Position numbers and translations under genes: made by a program. Shown piece by piece: positions 1-9,143 of a stretch of DNA of 64,000 nt. The notes beneath the pieces are model-generated. The model was not told the origin of the DNA. It ran no database searches and saw only the letters and a program-made list of their open reading frames with translations. Source of the stretch: a virus; the IMG/VR virus record IMGVR_UViG_3300021420_000022, positions 1-64,000 of that record. One strand, given 5' to 3'. Position 1 is the stretch's first letter; each line of letters opens with the position of its first letter.

Positions 1-100
1 CCACGGCGACGAGCCCCACGGCGACGAGCCCCACGGCGACGAGCCCCACGGCGACGAGCCCCACGGCGACGAGCCCCACGGCGACGAGCCCCACGGCGAT
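1..100 (+). repeat. 15-bp perfect tandem repeat, about 6.7 copies
   Basis: Six identical 15-bp units (CCACGGCGACGAGCC) run from base 1 and a seventh breaks off after 10 bases. The unit is a multiple of three and encodes the pentapeptide HGDEP in the overlapping gene, so copy number can change without a frameshift. The array reaches the window edge and may be longer. Perfect identity points to recent expansion by slippage or to assembly collapse/expansion. Confidence 0.95.
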
Positions 101-187
101 TACGTGCCCGAAGCAAAGGTCCATCCGGATTCGGGAATCAGTTCGAAGGCTCTCCACATCTATCTCGGAGAAGGATACTGGCTTTAA
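2..187 (+). CDS. C-terminal end of a pentapeptide-repeat (HGDEP) protein, 5' truncated by window
   Basis: The frame is open from base 2 to a TAA at 185-187. It reads HGDEP six times, then HGDY and a non-repetitive tail of about 28 residues ending GEGYWL. The stop is followed directly by the SD of the next gene, so it is co-transcribed with the plus-strand block. The repeat is rich in His, Asp and Glu and could bind metal or be disordered; that is inference. The start and any N-terminal domain lie outside the window. Confidence 0.7.
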   Translation, partial: HGDEPHGDEPHGDEPHGDEPHGDEPHGDEPHGDYVPEAKVHPDSGISSKALHIYLGEGYWL

Positions 188-196
188 GGAGGAAAC

Positions 197-364
197 ATGG
201 AAGGATACGGAGACAGGCTGGCTCGCGGCGCTAACAGCGCGACATTCGGCCCGCAAGACGGCAAGATCACGGAAGAGAAGTGGCGCGCCGCATTTGAGGG
301 GTTCGATGCGGAGGACTTCAAAAAGAATGGATTCAAACCGGAGAAGAGCAAGGAGAAAAAATGA
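197..364 (+). CDS. small hypothetical protein, 55 aa
   Basis: ATG at 197 sits 4 nt after a strong AAGGAGG SD. The product is a charged, soluble protein (begins MEGYGDRLARG, ends KPEKSKEKK). Its TGA overlaps the next start (ATGA at 361-364), so translation is coupled. No family recognised. Size and spacing are typical of early phage accessory genes. Confidence 0.65.
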   Translation: MEGYGDRLARGANSATFGPQDGKITEEKWRAAFEGFDAEDFKKNGFKPEKSKEKK

Positions 365-807
365 CGCGAGACTTGGCTGACACCGTGAAGGCGCTGGCGC
401 AGAAGGCTATTAGAGATAGCGGCCGTGAATATACCGCTTATGCGATAAACATCGTTGAGGTATTCGAGCCAGCCATCCGCGAACTGATAGCGCAAGAGCG
501 GGAGGTGTGCGCGAAGATTGGCCATACAACAGCATTCGAGTTTCTCGACATGCACCGAAATCAACGCCAATACTCATGGCATGACGTGGAAGATGCTCTA
601 ACAGCAGGTTCTAAGGCCATTCGCGCCAGGGGAGACAAATCCCTCGCGGAGCACGACGCCAAGATCAGGCGGGAAGCGTATCTGCGATGCGCAGACGACC
701 TATCGTCACTTCAAATATTCAAGGAATTCAAGTCTTTACACGAATTACGTAACAAGTGGGCCAACGAACCCCTTAGCGGGGGCAAGGCAGACGGAGGGGG
801 AAAGTGA
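361..807 (+). CDS. hypothetical protein, 148 aa
   Basis: Starts in an ATGA overlap with the previous gene, after GGAG within its 3' end. Predicted soluble and mostly helical, with two well-spaced Cys and a Gly-rich C-terminus (SGGKADGGGK). The N-terminal pattern (MTRDLADTVKALAQKAI) is amphipathic. Its end overlaps the GTG of the next gene (GTGA). No recognised domain. Confidence 0.7.
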   Translation: MTRDLADTVKALAQKAIRDSGREYTAYAINIVEVFEPAIRELIAQEREVCAKIGHTTAFEFLDMHRNQRQYSWHDVEDALTAGSKAIRARGDKSLAEHDAKIRREAYLRCADDLSSLQIFKEFKSLHELRNKWANEPLSGGKADGGGK

Positions 808-1076
808 GCTTAGAAGAGTTGAAGGCACAATTCATTGTAGACAAACTGCCGGACCGGTCGCCTAGAGTCGTTAGCCGACATAGAGACGGCAGGAAGCCAA
901 CACCACACACGGAATTCACCAATTGCACTCTTTCTTTTCCGAGAGAAGACGAGTTTGAATGCTCTGCGTGTGAGGCGATCTTCCAGTTTCGAATAATCAC
1001 ATCCTTGAATCATGCAGGAAAACGGCCTAAATTCTGTCCTGTCTGCGGACTTCGCAGAAGGGAACTGCGACCATAG
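804..1076 (+). CDS. small zinc-ribbon-like protein, 90 aa
   Basis: GTG start at 804 in a GTGA overlap with the preceding stop, preceded by GGAGGGGGAAA. The C-terminal half contains CSAC about 27 residues before CPVCG, a four-cysteine zinc-ribbon arrangement. Probably a small nucleic-acid- or protein-binding factor; no specific role can be assigned. Confidence 0.6.
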   Translation: MSLEELKAQFIVDKLPDRSPRVVSRHRDGRKPTPHTEFTNCTLSFPREDEFECSACEAIFQFRIITSLNHAGKRPKFCPVCGLRRRELRP

Positions 1077-1136
1077 GGCCGCGCCCAAGCCCGAGGGACC
1101 CCAATAATAATTCTGGAGTAAAAAGGAGTTAGCGAA

Positions 1137-1448
1137 GTGAGCGAGCACGACTGCGCAATACACGGTTGGCAATCGGAGCAAGAAGAATGCCCCAAATGCA
1201 AAGCTGATCCTATAGCAGCCTATAGACAGACTTATAACCAGTTCCAAGTCGATGCTATTAAGAACCGGCTGAGGCGCGACCTCGACCTCGCGGTGCTGGA
1301 GGCGAGGATTGAGGAAGCGAAATGGTGGGATTCGAGAGCCCACCACCATAATCATCACGATCAACGCGCTACAAGAGAGCACGTTGATTGGTGCGTAGCC
1401 TGCAGGAGAGTGGCCGATCTCCAGAAGAAGATTCAAGCTTTACGATGA
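1137..1448 (+). CDS. small protein with N-terminal Cys/His cluster, 103 aa
   Basis: GTG start at 1137 with AAAGGAG upstream. The N-terminus reads MSEHDCAIHGW and then ECPKCK, a C-x2-H ... C-x2-C cluster that could bind zinc; a second CVAC occurs near the C-terminus. Last plus-strand gene of this block: its 3' end overlaps the convergent minus-strand gene ending at 1433. No terminator is visible between the two. Confidence 0.6.
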   Translation: MSEHDCAIHGWQSEQEECPKCKADPIAAYRQTYNQFQVDAIKNRLRRDLDLAVLEARIEEAKWWDSRAHHHNHHDQRATREHVDWCVACRRVADLQKKIQALR

Positions 1449-1885
1449 AACACCAGCGCGGCGCGGAAATCGGTCGGTGTAGCTAGGTCCGCGTCAAGGT
1501 TGAACAGGACAGCGGATAACGGGACCCCGCCCGGGAAGACCGCTGACACCGGGAAGTTGACCGGCTTCGAGCCGACGCCTTGAATGTCGAACCCTAGCAG
1601 ATTGCTCTGGCCATTACCAATCCAGCCGCAGATCGCGGTGCTGATCCCGCCTTTAAACCCGAACCAGCCCAGTAAACGACGCGACCACGACCAGTTCAGA
1701 CCGTAGTAGGACAGCGTCCCTGACACCGCGTCGACAACAACCGGCTGCGGCTTTCCTGCCGCATCTAGCAACGGGAAACTCCTAATGATAGTGCCCGATG
1801 CGTCGCAGTATACCTCAACCATCACACTGACCGTATCCGGTGAGACTTCTACAGCAGACCCAGCGTCAAAATTCAAGTTCGACAT
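1433..1885 (-). CDS. putative virion/tail-associated protein, 150 aa
   Basis: Last gene of the long minus-strand structural block. Start taken at 1885 (MSNLNFDAG) because AAAGGAG lies just upstream; a longer open frame to 1966 has no SD and would overlap the tail-spike gene. Gly/Val-rich with a beta-strand-like pattern and no signal peptide. Placement just downstream of the tail spike suggests a fibre accessory or virion protein. Confidence 0.6.
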   Translation of the reverse strand: MSNLNFDAGSAVEVSPDTVSVMVEVYCDASGTIIRSFPLLDAAGKPQPVVVDAVSGTLSYYGLNWSWSRRLLGWFGFKGGISTAICGWIGNGQSNLLGFDIQGVGSKPVNFPVSAVFPGGVPLSAVLFNLDADLATPTDFRAALVFHRKA

Positions 1886-1896
1886 TTTAAACTCCT

Positions 1897-4257
1897 TTAG
1901 TTCGACGGGGCCATAATGAACAACATTACCGGTGCCCCAATTAGAGCCGAATTCGTAATGTTCCAAGCGTCTGAAGCGTTCGTTGTACTTGCTTGCAACG
2001 TATAGGTGTGCGCGTTTCCGTCTCCGTTAAACTCGTATACTAAATTAAATCCGAGAGTCGTATTCAACGTCCCTGTCTGTAAAATTTGAGTCACAACTGC
2101 GCTAGAAAAACTATCAAAGAGAGCGATGTTGACGTTTGCGGTCCCTGTAGTGGGGAAACAGGTTCCGCTGCACCAAACACAAAGTTTCCATCCAGTTGGG
2201 ATCGTGAGAGCGCCGCTTGTCAAATGCGCGGCATCGACATTGGCGAGTGAAGTATTTGTGCCGGTGTAATTTCCAGAACCTGTTCCTCGCGCAAAAACAA
2301 TTGTTTGAATGCCTGTGCCGGTCGGCGTGCCGTTGATTATCGGTGAGGTAGTCTTAATCGCGCCGGAAAAATCACCCTGAGTGCCGTTTCCTATACCGAT
2401 AAGTCCCGCCGAAATTCGAGAAACCCCAGTGTCTAACGTCACGCCACCCGTAGTTGAATAAAAACCGTACGAAGCGCCAGACCCGATGGCTACGGAATTG
2501 TTATTTTGAAAGAAAATATCCATCAGATTAGTGCTGGTGGAAAAACGGGCCTGCTTGCAAAGTATTGCTCCAGTTGCGTCACCCGACGTGCCATTACCGA
2601 AATATAAACCGCCAGCGAAGCCGCGAGATATGCCGGTATCACCGTTCCACGAAATCACCTGACCGGAAGCCTCGTTGATAACTGGGGCGGTCAAAGTCTT
2701 ATTTGTCAATGTTTGACTGGCGGTATCTATAACAATATTTCCGCCAGCGTTCGGCAAAACCCATGCGGTTGATGACGACGTAAGTCCGGCAACCGCCAAA
2801 ACGCCTAGATGTCCGCTACCGTCTTGGTAGTTATAAATCCCGTTGTTGTCAAAGAACGCATGGACTGTACCGCTGGCGTCAGCTAATTCAAGTACAGCCG
2901 ATCCTCCCGACAAACCCGTAGGAAACACAAAATAAAACGGAATCGTCGCCGTGTTTGAAAAAACTCCGGAGTTGCCTGTCAACGAAGCAGTAGGAATGGA
3001 ATTCAGCCCAGAAATAGCTAGATACATATTCTGAGAGCCCGCGTCCTTTACGCAAGCTTGATTTACTGCACGCGCAGACTCACAATAGACGTGAACATGA
3101 TTTCGCTGACCATTAGTATAATATGCAGTGTTCCCCGATCCCGTTAAATTATCAGCCGTAACTCGAATCTGCACGTGCTGATCATAAGCTCCTGTCGCAT
3201 CAAACGCAATCGCGTTAGCAACATTTCCCTCATTATACTCCACAATATTCAAATCCGTCCAAACGTCGCCTTCGCTGAAATGTTGAATGACTGGAATGTC
3301 GATCTGAGCGATTTCTACAGAATCGAACCTATTCAATGATACGTCGCCTATGGATGATGTTCCTTGGCAGTTGATACCGTGCTCACCGACCGTTCTGTCG
3401 CCTATAATCCGAACATTGCGGATAGTGTTGAATTGGGTGAACAGATTTAACGAGACGTTGCCCTCCATCGTTATACCCGTCGAGGTAGCGTGCGTTACAG
3501 AAATCCACAAATCTTCGACGCGAGCGAAGTGCGTGCCGTTCGGAAAATCAAATGCCGCCGAGCCATTTGGCGCAGTAACTTGGGTTGAGTCTTTACCCGA
3601 ACCTATAACCGCCACTCCCGTAGGCATCGTAATGCCTCCGGCATAAGTTCCGGCAGCGATATGGACCGTCCCTCCTCCTGTAACGCCAGCATTAAGCGCA
3701 GTGATTGCCGCCGCAATCGTCAACTTAGCCGTGCCCCAACTCAGCCCGTCGTTTGAGTCGTTCCCGTCATTAATAGAAACATATTGCACGGAGTCAGCAA
3801 CAGCAGCTTTAACTGCCACGTTGCCGCTACTTCCGTTGCCGCTCGCTGTGAGACTACCGATAAAAATGTTGCTCCCCGAAAAAGTGTTGTTTCCAGTCAA
3901 GATACTGGTCGGTAGAGGCCCAACAGGAATGGGGAAGATTGTAAGCGGCGCTGTAGAATCCAGATCAATTGGGCCGGAGCCCGTCAACAAATAATTCGAT
4001 ACAACATAAGGCGCATTCGAATACTGGACCTGATAGAAAGTTCCCGCAGGAGTGATAGTGTCATTCCCCTGAATCTGGATAGAGAAAAACCCCAATGAGT
4101 TCGTGGTCGTCGAAACCGATGAAGGTACGATGATATTAGTTCCGTTCACATACGGAGTGTTCCCATTAAGATTACTGAGCGTAAACTTTACTGGCGCATT
4201 AGCAATCGGAGTTCCTGTCGAGTCATAAAGATGCCCGGTAACTGTAATCTGTGACAT
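1897..4257 (-). CDS. tail spike / fibre protein with pectin-lyase-like beta-helix, 786 aa
   Basis: The N-terminus (MSQITVTGHLYDSTGTPIANAPVKF) resembles the small beta-sandwich adaptor found at the start of phage fibres. Around residues 155-225 comes YVSINDGNDSNDGLSWGTAKLTI and then GGTVHIAAGTY, the classic opening of a pectate-lyase superfamily right-handed helix. The middle is rich in N, G and V rungs; the C-terminus (about 640-786) looks like a beta-rich head with LNTTLGFNLVYEF. Expected role: receptor recognition and perhaps polysaccharide cleavage. SD AAAGGAC before ATG. Catalytic residues cannot be placed by eye. Confidence 0.8.
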   Translation of the reverse strand: MSQITVTGHLYDSTGTPIANAPVKFTLSNLNGNTPYVNGTNIIVPSSVSTTTNSLGFFSIQIQGNDTITPAGTFYQVQYSNAPYVVSNYLLTGSGPIDLDSTAPLTIFPIPVGPLPTSILTGNNTFSGSNIFIGSLTASGNGSSGNVAVKAAVADSVQYVSINDGNDSNDGLSWGTAKLTIAAAITALNAGVTGGGTVHIAAGTYAGGITMPTGVAVIGSGKDSTQVTAPNGSAAFDFPNGTHFARVEDLWISVTHATSTGITMEGNVSLNLFTQFNTIRNVRIIGDRTVGEHGINCQGTSSIGDVSLNRFDSVEIAQIDIPVIQHFSEGDVWTDLNIVEYNEGNVANAIAFDATGAYDQHVQIRVTADNLTGSGNTAYYTNGQRNHVHVYCESARAVNQACVKDAGSQNMYLAISGLNSIPTASLTGNSGVFSNTATIPFYFVFPTGLSGGSAVLELADASGTVHAFFDNNGIYNYQDGSGHLGVLAVAGLTSSSTAWVLPNAGGNIVIDTASQTLTNKTLTAPVINEASGQVISWNGDTGISRGFAGGLYFGNGTSGDATGAILCKQARFSTSTNLMDIFFQNNNSVAIGSGASYGFYSTTGGVTLDTGVSRISAGLIGIGNGTQGDFSGAIKTTSPIINGTPTGTGIQTIVFARGTGSGNYTGTNTSLANVDAAHLTSGALTIPTGWKLCVWCSGTCFPTTGTANVNIALFDSFSSAVVTQILQTGTLNTTLGFNLVYEFNGDGNAHTYTLQASTTNASDAWNITNSALIGAPVMLFIMAPSN

Positions 4258-4267
4258 TGTCTGTCCT

Positions 4268-7200
4268 TTACTTCACAAAATCTTTTAGATCGCCGAGGCG
4301 AACCGTTTTCTTGGTGGCCGGATCGTATTTGAAAACACCGGACTGATGGATCGTGTACACAGGAATTTTGTGCTTGTCCGCAATTTTTCGGTCGTTGTCA
4401 GAGGGGTCCGGTTGACTCTTCGTCGGATGAACATGGATTTCCGCTGCTACATTTGGTTGTAATGTAGTCGTCATTTTCATGTCTTGGTTAGTTTGCTGAT
4501 GCGGCACAACCGCGTAGGCCGAAGGGGAGCCGTTAATGGCAAACCCAGCCTCTTCACGACCTTCGCCCAAACCGTTCTTGGCGCGCTTCCATGCGTCAGC
4601 CATTGCCGTCCGAACTTTCGTCTCGTTGACCCAATCTGTCGGCGCAGGCTTCGCGGCGATATCCGGCACGACATTCTTGCCGGGCTCGATAGGATCGGCC
4701 TTGAATTTTACTTTGTCGGCGTCTCGCCCTCGGACTGCTTTTCTAAGATATGACTTAAGAGTTGGGCTAGCTGCCTCGTTTTTCGACCTTTCGAGGAGCT
4801 CTGACTTTCCGCGCTCTGTGATCTTCCGGATGTCTGCAAAAACTTCTTCTGGAGTTCCTCCAGACTTGGAAATGACTCTCCGGGCGAGTTCTTTAATCTT
4901 TGGATTATTGAGGATGATGTCACCATAAGTTTCTCCTGCCTTCAAAGTATCTCCAGATTTAATCTTTTCTAGAATCTGAGGCGCAGTCAACGAAGTGTCC
5001 GGACTTAGCAATCGACCGATCACCCAGTTCGAAGCTTGAGCCTCTTCTAACGTCATGTTTTCGGACAGCGCGGCCTGACGCAACCAGTCTTTCATCGCAA
5101 AATACATTTTAGCAACGGGCTGAGACTCCTTACCGTACGCCATCGTTCGACCGGTGTGTCGGTCCAGAACCCCGGCCCACGGATCGCCGCCCATCGTCAG
5201 ACCCATGTTGGCGATCTTCGCGGAGCGCAAATTCTCTGGGTGATAAAACGAACTTCCGCCCACGTAACGCTCCAACATGATCTTATCGACCGGCAGCATG
5301 CGTTGAGCTTTGCCGGGTTCGACAGGCCCAAACAAATTCATACCTTCTTCGGATTCGGCCAATTGTTGTTGCGCACGCTCGGCGATGTCCGATATTGCTC
5401 CGGGCGCAGTCGGCTTCCCGGCCTCAACCCAGTCCAAATGAATCTTGAGAGCCATCCGCAGCGCCAGATCGTTGCCCTTGTTCGAACTGACTGCCGTCAG
5501 AAACTGACCGAGATCGTGCGCCGTCTCCGGGTCCGCGTTACCGAGCAGGCTCATTATTTCACGAGAATCTTGCCACCAATTCTTGGCGACCTGACCGGCG
5601 CGAATCATTGAACGCGTCTCGGCTTGCGAAGGAAAGTTCTTTTGCATCTCTTTGAAATTTGCGCCAGAAGCATCCGCCATGCGCTTGTCTATGTCATAGC
5701 GCCCAAAGCTTGTCTTCTCGTTCTGACCGCCTGTAGGAATCTCTCGACCGCCTTCAATATCGTAGATCGCTTTCTGATCGAGCTTCCGAGCTGTCCACTC
5801 CGCGCCCTCGCGGGACTGAGTGTTCGCGCCGATGTTCAGTTCCCAGCCCTTCTCTGGGTCCTGATACCAACCAAGTCGCAAATCCGGATGCTTGTCGAAG
5901 ATATCTTTGTGAGTTTCGTAATAACTCTTCACGTCCTCCGGAGTTGGCGCATGATCCAAACGCTGCCGAGCTTCCGGATAAACTTCCACACCAAAGCCTT
6001 TTGCGTCTTCTTTGCCAGTCTTCGGGTCTACAGCGCCACCGGCAGGACGATCCGCTAAAAGATCGGCTGTCGCGCCCCAGTGTCCCTGTCCTGCGGAAGG
6101 AACCTCTGGGTTGCCCGGCTTGTTTTGCTCCGGAACATTCCACTTACCCGACTGAAACCCCTCGCGCTGACTCGCCTGCTCTTCTGGCGAGGCGAACATG
6201 AAGAAATTATCCGCGTTAGGTTTACTCCCAGCGTACGGATCGAAACTTTCTGCGCCAGCTGCAGACGGTGTGGCTTGCTGCATCTCAGGCGGCAGCAACG
6301 CGGCCTTGTTGTCCGCAAACGGACGTTCGGATGTTGGAACGAATCCCGGCTCACCTTTCGCGGGGAGCTTACCCTCAGCATTGCGGAGGTGCGCCCCGTA
6401 GTTGAACCAAGAATTCTGAGCGCGAGTCTCTGTCGTCAAGGCCGGGATCGCCTCCGGACTAAACATCTGCCGGTGGACCAAGTAGGCATTCTCTTCGCCC
6501 TTCGGTCCAAACTGGAACCCGTGCGCCGCGTGACCGAACAGATCGTGAACAGCTCGCAGCATATCGTTCGAAGAGTAGCCAGTCTGAGGATCGATCTCCG
6601 CTAACGGGTGATCTTTCGCCATCGTGCCGCCCTGAAAGAAATACAGGTGATGGTTGTTGTTGACATCGTCCATCATCTCTTTCGAGTTCGCATACGGTTG
6701 CGCTTTTTCCTTCCCCAGCTCCTTGAAAGACTTGTTGTAGTCGAACGAAGTTTCCCACGGCTCAAACTTTATCCCCATCTTCTGTGTAGCGTAGTCCCAT
6801 TGCGCCCGAATGTCACGCTTCATTGCCGCGTACGATTTCTGCACTGCCGGATCGTTCGGATTATGCTTCAGCGCATCAAAAGCATCCGCGACTCGCGCCG
6901 CAAACTCCGGATCGTGAGGCTTCGTAGTGGCGTCGATAGCGGGCCGCTTGTTTTCAGCGTTAAACGCATCAGCGCCCTCAGCAACTGTCGCGGGCTTCTC
7001 ATCGGGAATATGCAGCGGATGGCCGGGCTGCACGACCTCGGATTGCTGCGGCTTCGCTTTCAAATAGCCAGCGCGAGATTCGCGCATCTTAGCCCGAACG
7101 TTCGCCGGGGTGACTTGCTCCGGCGGCAGGGACAGGGAACTGCCTGTCGCAGGATCGTGAAATTGAATTCCGTCAGGCAGATTGAGTTCCGGATAGCCTT

Positions 7201-7909
7201 TCTGGATTCCGCCGGGAACTGCGCCAGCTTCTTTTATCGCGGCGTCGAACTTACCAGTAGTCATCTCCGGAGGAATTACAGCGGGTTTACCGTTAACTAT
7301 CGGCCTCGGGACGCGCTGACCCAACTCGGGCAGCAACTCTCCCGCACCCTCTCCGCCCGGCTGGACCATACCAACAAGAAAATTGGAGCGCTTTTCAGGG
7401 TCACGAAGAATACCTTGAATCTCCTGATTAAACTGATCGTTAATCTCTTTGCCTCGCGGCGTCTTGAGAAACGCAGGCAGCAGACCGGCGCTCGTTAGAT
7501 TAGAGAGCTCCTCTCCAGCGGTCACCAACTTCTCGTTCGCGTGCTTGAAACCTTTCGACACCGCATCCGCGACCTTATGGTACGGAACCCAACCGGGCGC
7601 GCCAGAGGAGTGCGTCATCGGGATTGCAATGTGATATCCGGATTCTCGCGCATGCTGGACCCGATGCAACGGAACGTCGCCAGCCTGCTTACCGTTCGGG
7701 GTCAGCATCGCGACCGTGCCGTCATCAGAAACAAGGTTCTTCCAGCCCGCAGGTTCCTGCCCTTGCTTAGACACGAGCTGATCCCATCCGTTGAAGGCCG
7801 GAGACACCGCGTCCGTAGAAGGCTGTAACGCTGGAGGCAGCGGCGTCGGGGCAACTTGGCCGGGGCGGTCTGCTACTTGCTGATCTGGAGAGGTAGAGTC
7901 ATTCGCCAT
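4268..7909 (-). CDS. giant virion-associated protein with C-terminal JAMM-like motif, 1213 aa
   Basis: Low-complexity Pro/Gln-rich N-terminus, then several domains. Roughly residues 430-520 hold a conserved phage motif with AVHDLFGHAAHG and later ALTTETRAQNSW; another region (about 790-960) reads GQFLTAVSSNKGND and YVGGSSFYHPENLR. The last 90 residues contain HVHPTKSQPDPSDND, which fits the JAMM/MPN zinc pattern (H-x-H-P, then S-x2-D). Size, position with other internal-virion-like genes and multidomain layout suggest a protein packaged in the head or ejected with DNA. Start 7909 is 1 nt after the upstream stop; only a weak GGAAAA precedes it. Confidence 0.7.
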   Translation of the reverse strand: MANDSTSPDQQVADRPGQVAPTPLPPALQPSTDAVSPAFNGWDQLVSKQGQEPAGWKNLVSDDGTVAMLTPNGKQAGDVPLHRVQHARESGYHIAIPMTHSSGAPGWVPYHKVADAVSKGFKHANEKLVTAGEELSNLTSAGLLPAFLKTPRGKEINDQFNQEIQGILRDPEKRSNFLVGMVQPGGEGAGELLPELGQRVPRPIVNGKPAVIPPEMTTGKFDAAIKEAGAVPGGIQKGYPELNLPDGIQFHDPATGSSLSLPPEQVTPANVRAKMRESRAGYLKAKPQQSEVVQPGHPLHIPDEKPATVAEGADAFNAENKRPAIDATTKPHDPEFAARVADAFDALKHNPNDPAVQKSYAAMKRDIRAQWDYATQKMGIKFEPWETSFDYNKSFKELGKEKAQPYANSKEMMDDVNNNHHLYFFQGGTMAKDHPLAEIDPQTGYSSNDMLRAVHDLFGHAAHGFQFGPKGEENAYLVHRQMFSPEAIPALTTETRAQNSWFNYGAHLRNAEGKLPAKGEPGFVPTSERPFADNKAALLPPEMQQATPSAAGAESFDPYAGSKPNADNFFMFASPEEQASQREGFQSGKWNVPEQNKPGNPEVPSAGQGHWGATADLLADRPAGGAVDPKTGKEDAKGFGVEVYPEARQRLDHAPTPEDVKSYYETHKDIFDKHPDLRLGWYQDPEKGWELNIGANTQSREGAEWTARKLDQKAIYDIEGGREIPTGGQNEKTSFGRYDIDKRMADASGANFKEMQKNFPSQAETRSMIRAGQVAKNWWQDSREIMSLLGNADPETAHDLGQFLTAVSSNKGNDLALRMALKIHLDWVEAGKPTAPGAISDIAERAQQQLAESEEGMNLFGPVEPGKAQRMLPVDKIMLERYVGGSSFYHPENLRSAKIANMGLTMGGDPWAGVLDRHTGRTMAYGKESQPVAKMYFAMKDWLRQAALSENMTLEEAQASNWVIGRLLSPDTSLTAPQILEKIKSGDTLKAGETYGDIILNNPKIKELARRVISKSGGTPEEVFADIRKITERGKSELLERSKNEAASPTLKSYLRKAVRGRDADKVKFKADPIEPGKNVVPDIAAKPAPTDWVNETKVRTAMADAWKRAKNGLGEGREEAGFAINGSPSAYAVVPHQQTNQDMKMTTTLQPNVAAEIHVHPTKSQPDPSDNDRKIADKHKIPVYTIHQSGVFKYDPATKKTVRLGDLKDFVK

Positions 7910-7910
7910 T

Positions 7911-9143
7911 TTATTTTCCGGGCATCAGATGCTTAGCAGCATCAACCAAAGTACCGGCACCGATTACACCGCCAGCAATCCATTCGGCTATCACCCGAGC
8001 CCGAATAGCGGACTGGCCGAGTCGCTGAGCTTCGTAAAGTCGACCAAGCAGTGCGTTCGCGTTCTGCTCACCCAAAGCTTGCTCCAATCGCGAGCTGCCA
8101 TATTTATCGGCGTACTGAAGTTTTTGAAGAGCCTTAATTGTGGGCTCTACGTTAATCAACTCGTCCGCGCCGCGTCGCGCATTTCCGAAAACGTTAGCCG
8201 GAGTTTGAAATACTTTTTCAACGTCTCGCTGAGCCTGCACTCGCCCGTACACTTTGTCAGCTTTGTCGAGCGTATCCAGGGGAACGTTGGCGGCAACGGC
8301 GTCGTGTTTAGCCTGCTCAATCTTATCCATTATGGCGCTACGCTTAGCTTCGAACTTAGCCTCAGCGTCGGGATCGATAGCTTGACGAATCTGATATTCC
8401 GTGTGCTCCAGATCGTCGCGCAATTTTTTGATGTCTGTCCCAGCAGCGCGGTCAAATTGCGAATAGAGGCTCTTGTATTCAGACTCTCCCTCCGCAATAG
8501 GCTGCTCCATAATGTACGGCAGGCTGGTCTCCGTCATCGGATTTTTTGATGCTGCGGCTGCCGCGTCCTGTATGGCCGCCTTGGCCGGAGCCTGCTCGAC
8601 TTTCGCACCCTTGATGAGTTTTTGAGTCACAGTAGCTGACACCGGGGGCCGTGCCGCAACAGTTGTGTTCGCCGCAGCGGCGTCTGCCGCGCCGCCTTCT
8701 AACGCAGACGAGAAGCCCGGACCCGGAGGTGGCACAGGTTGAGCCAACGGATGAGTCGGGTCATTCGGAACCTCGTCGCCGGGAACGTACACACGCTTCA
8801 GCGCGTCCCCAACTATCGCGAGCGCCGGATGTTCTTTCCGACCCTCTTGAGTGTAGTTTTCGATATTCCGAATCGCCGTACGCAATGGTGTCCCTACATC
8901 CCACTTGAACTGTTGACCGAGAGACGGCTGCCGCATCAGGTGCCCGTCGACTTGTTCGAATGGGTCCGCACCCTTAGTTAAATCTTGCGGGTCGACCTCG
9001 ACCGGAGCACCGAGATTTTTCCCAGTGCTAGCCTGTTGCGCAGGTTGGGGTGTGCTGCTCAAGTCCGAGGCATCAACTTCCACAGGAGCGCCAAGGTTGG
9101 CGGGCCGCTGCGAATTTACTGCTGTGTCAGTTCCGGTTGCCAT
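7911..9143 (-). CDS. putative internal virion / ejection protein, 410 aa
   Basis: Contains NLGAPVEVD twice near the N-terminus (about residues 17 and 44), a Pro/Ala-rich linker, a long helical charged region and a C-terminal hydrophobic stretch AEWIAGGVIGAGTLVDAA that could insert in membrane. It overlaps the upstream gene by 28 bp and abuts the giant protein. Context and the helical, Ala-rich composition resemble internal (ejected) virion proteins of short-tailed phages. No family recognised directly. Confidence 0.6.
   Translation of the reverse strand: MATGTDTAVNSQRPANLGAPVEVDASDLSSTPQPAQQASTGKNLGAPVEVDPQDLTKGADPFEQVDGHLMRQPSLGQQFKWDVGTPLRTAIRNIENYTQEGRKEHPALAIVGDALKRVYVPGDEVPNDPTHPLAQPVPPPGPGFSSALEGGAADAAAANTTVAARPPVSATVTQKLIKGAKVEQAPAKAAIQDAAAAASKNPMTETSLPYIMEQPIAEGESEYKSLYSQFDRAAGTDIKKLRDDLEHTEYQIRQAIDPDAEAKFEAKRSAIMDKIEQAKHDAVAANVPLDTLDKADKVYGRVQAQRDVEKVFQTPANVFGNARRGADELINVEPTIKALQKLQYADKYGSSRLEQALGEQNANALLGRLYEAQRLGQSAIRARVIAEWIAGGVIGAGTLVDAAKHLMPGK

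Noticed and set aside
1-100. CRISPR array
   Set aside because: Units are directly adjacent without spacers and in frame with a protein; a coding tandem repeat.
6608-7498. Long plus-strand open frame
   Set aside because: Antisense to the giant virion protein with no SD, and composition follows the opposite strand.
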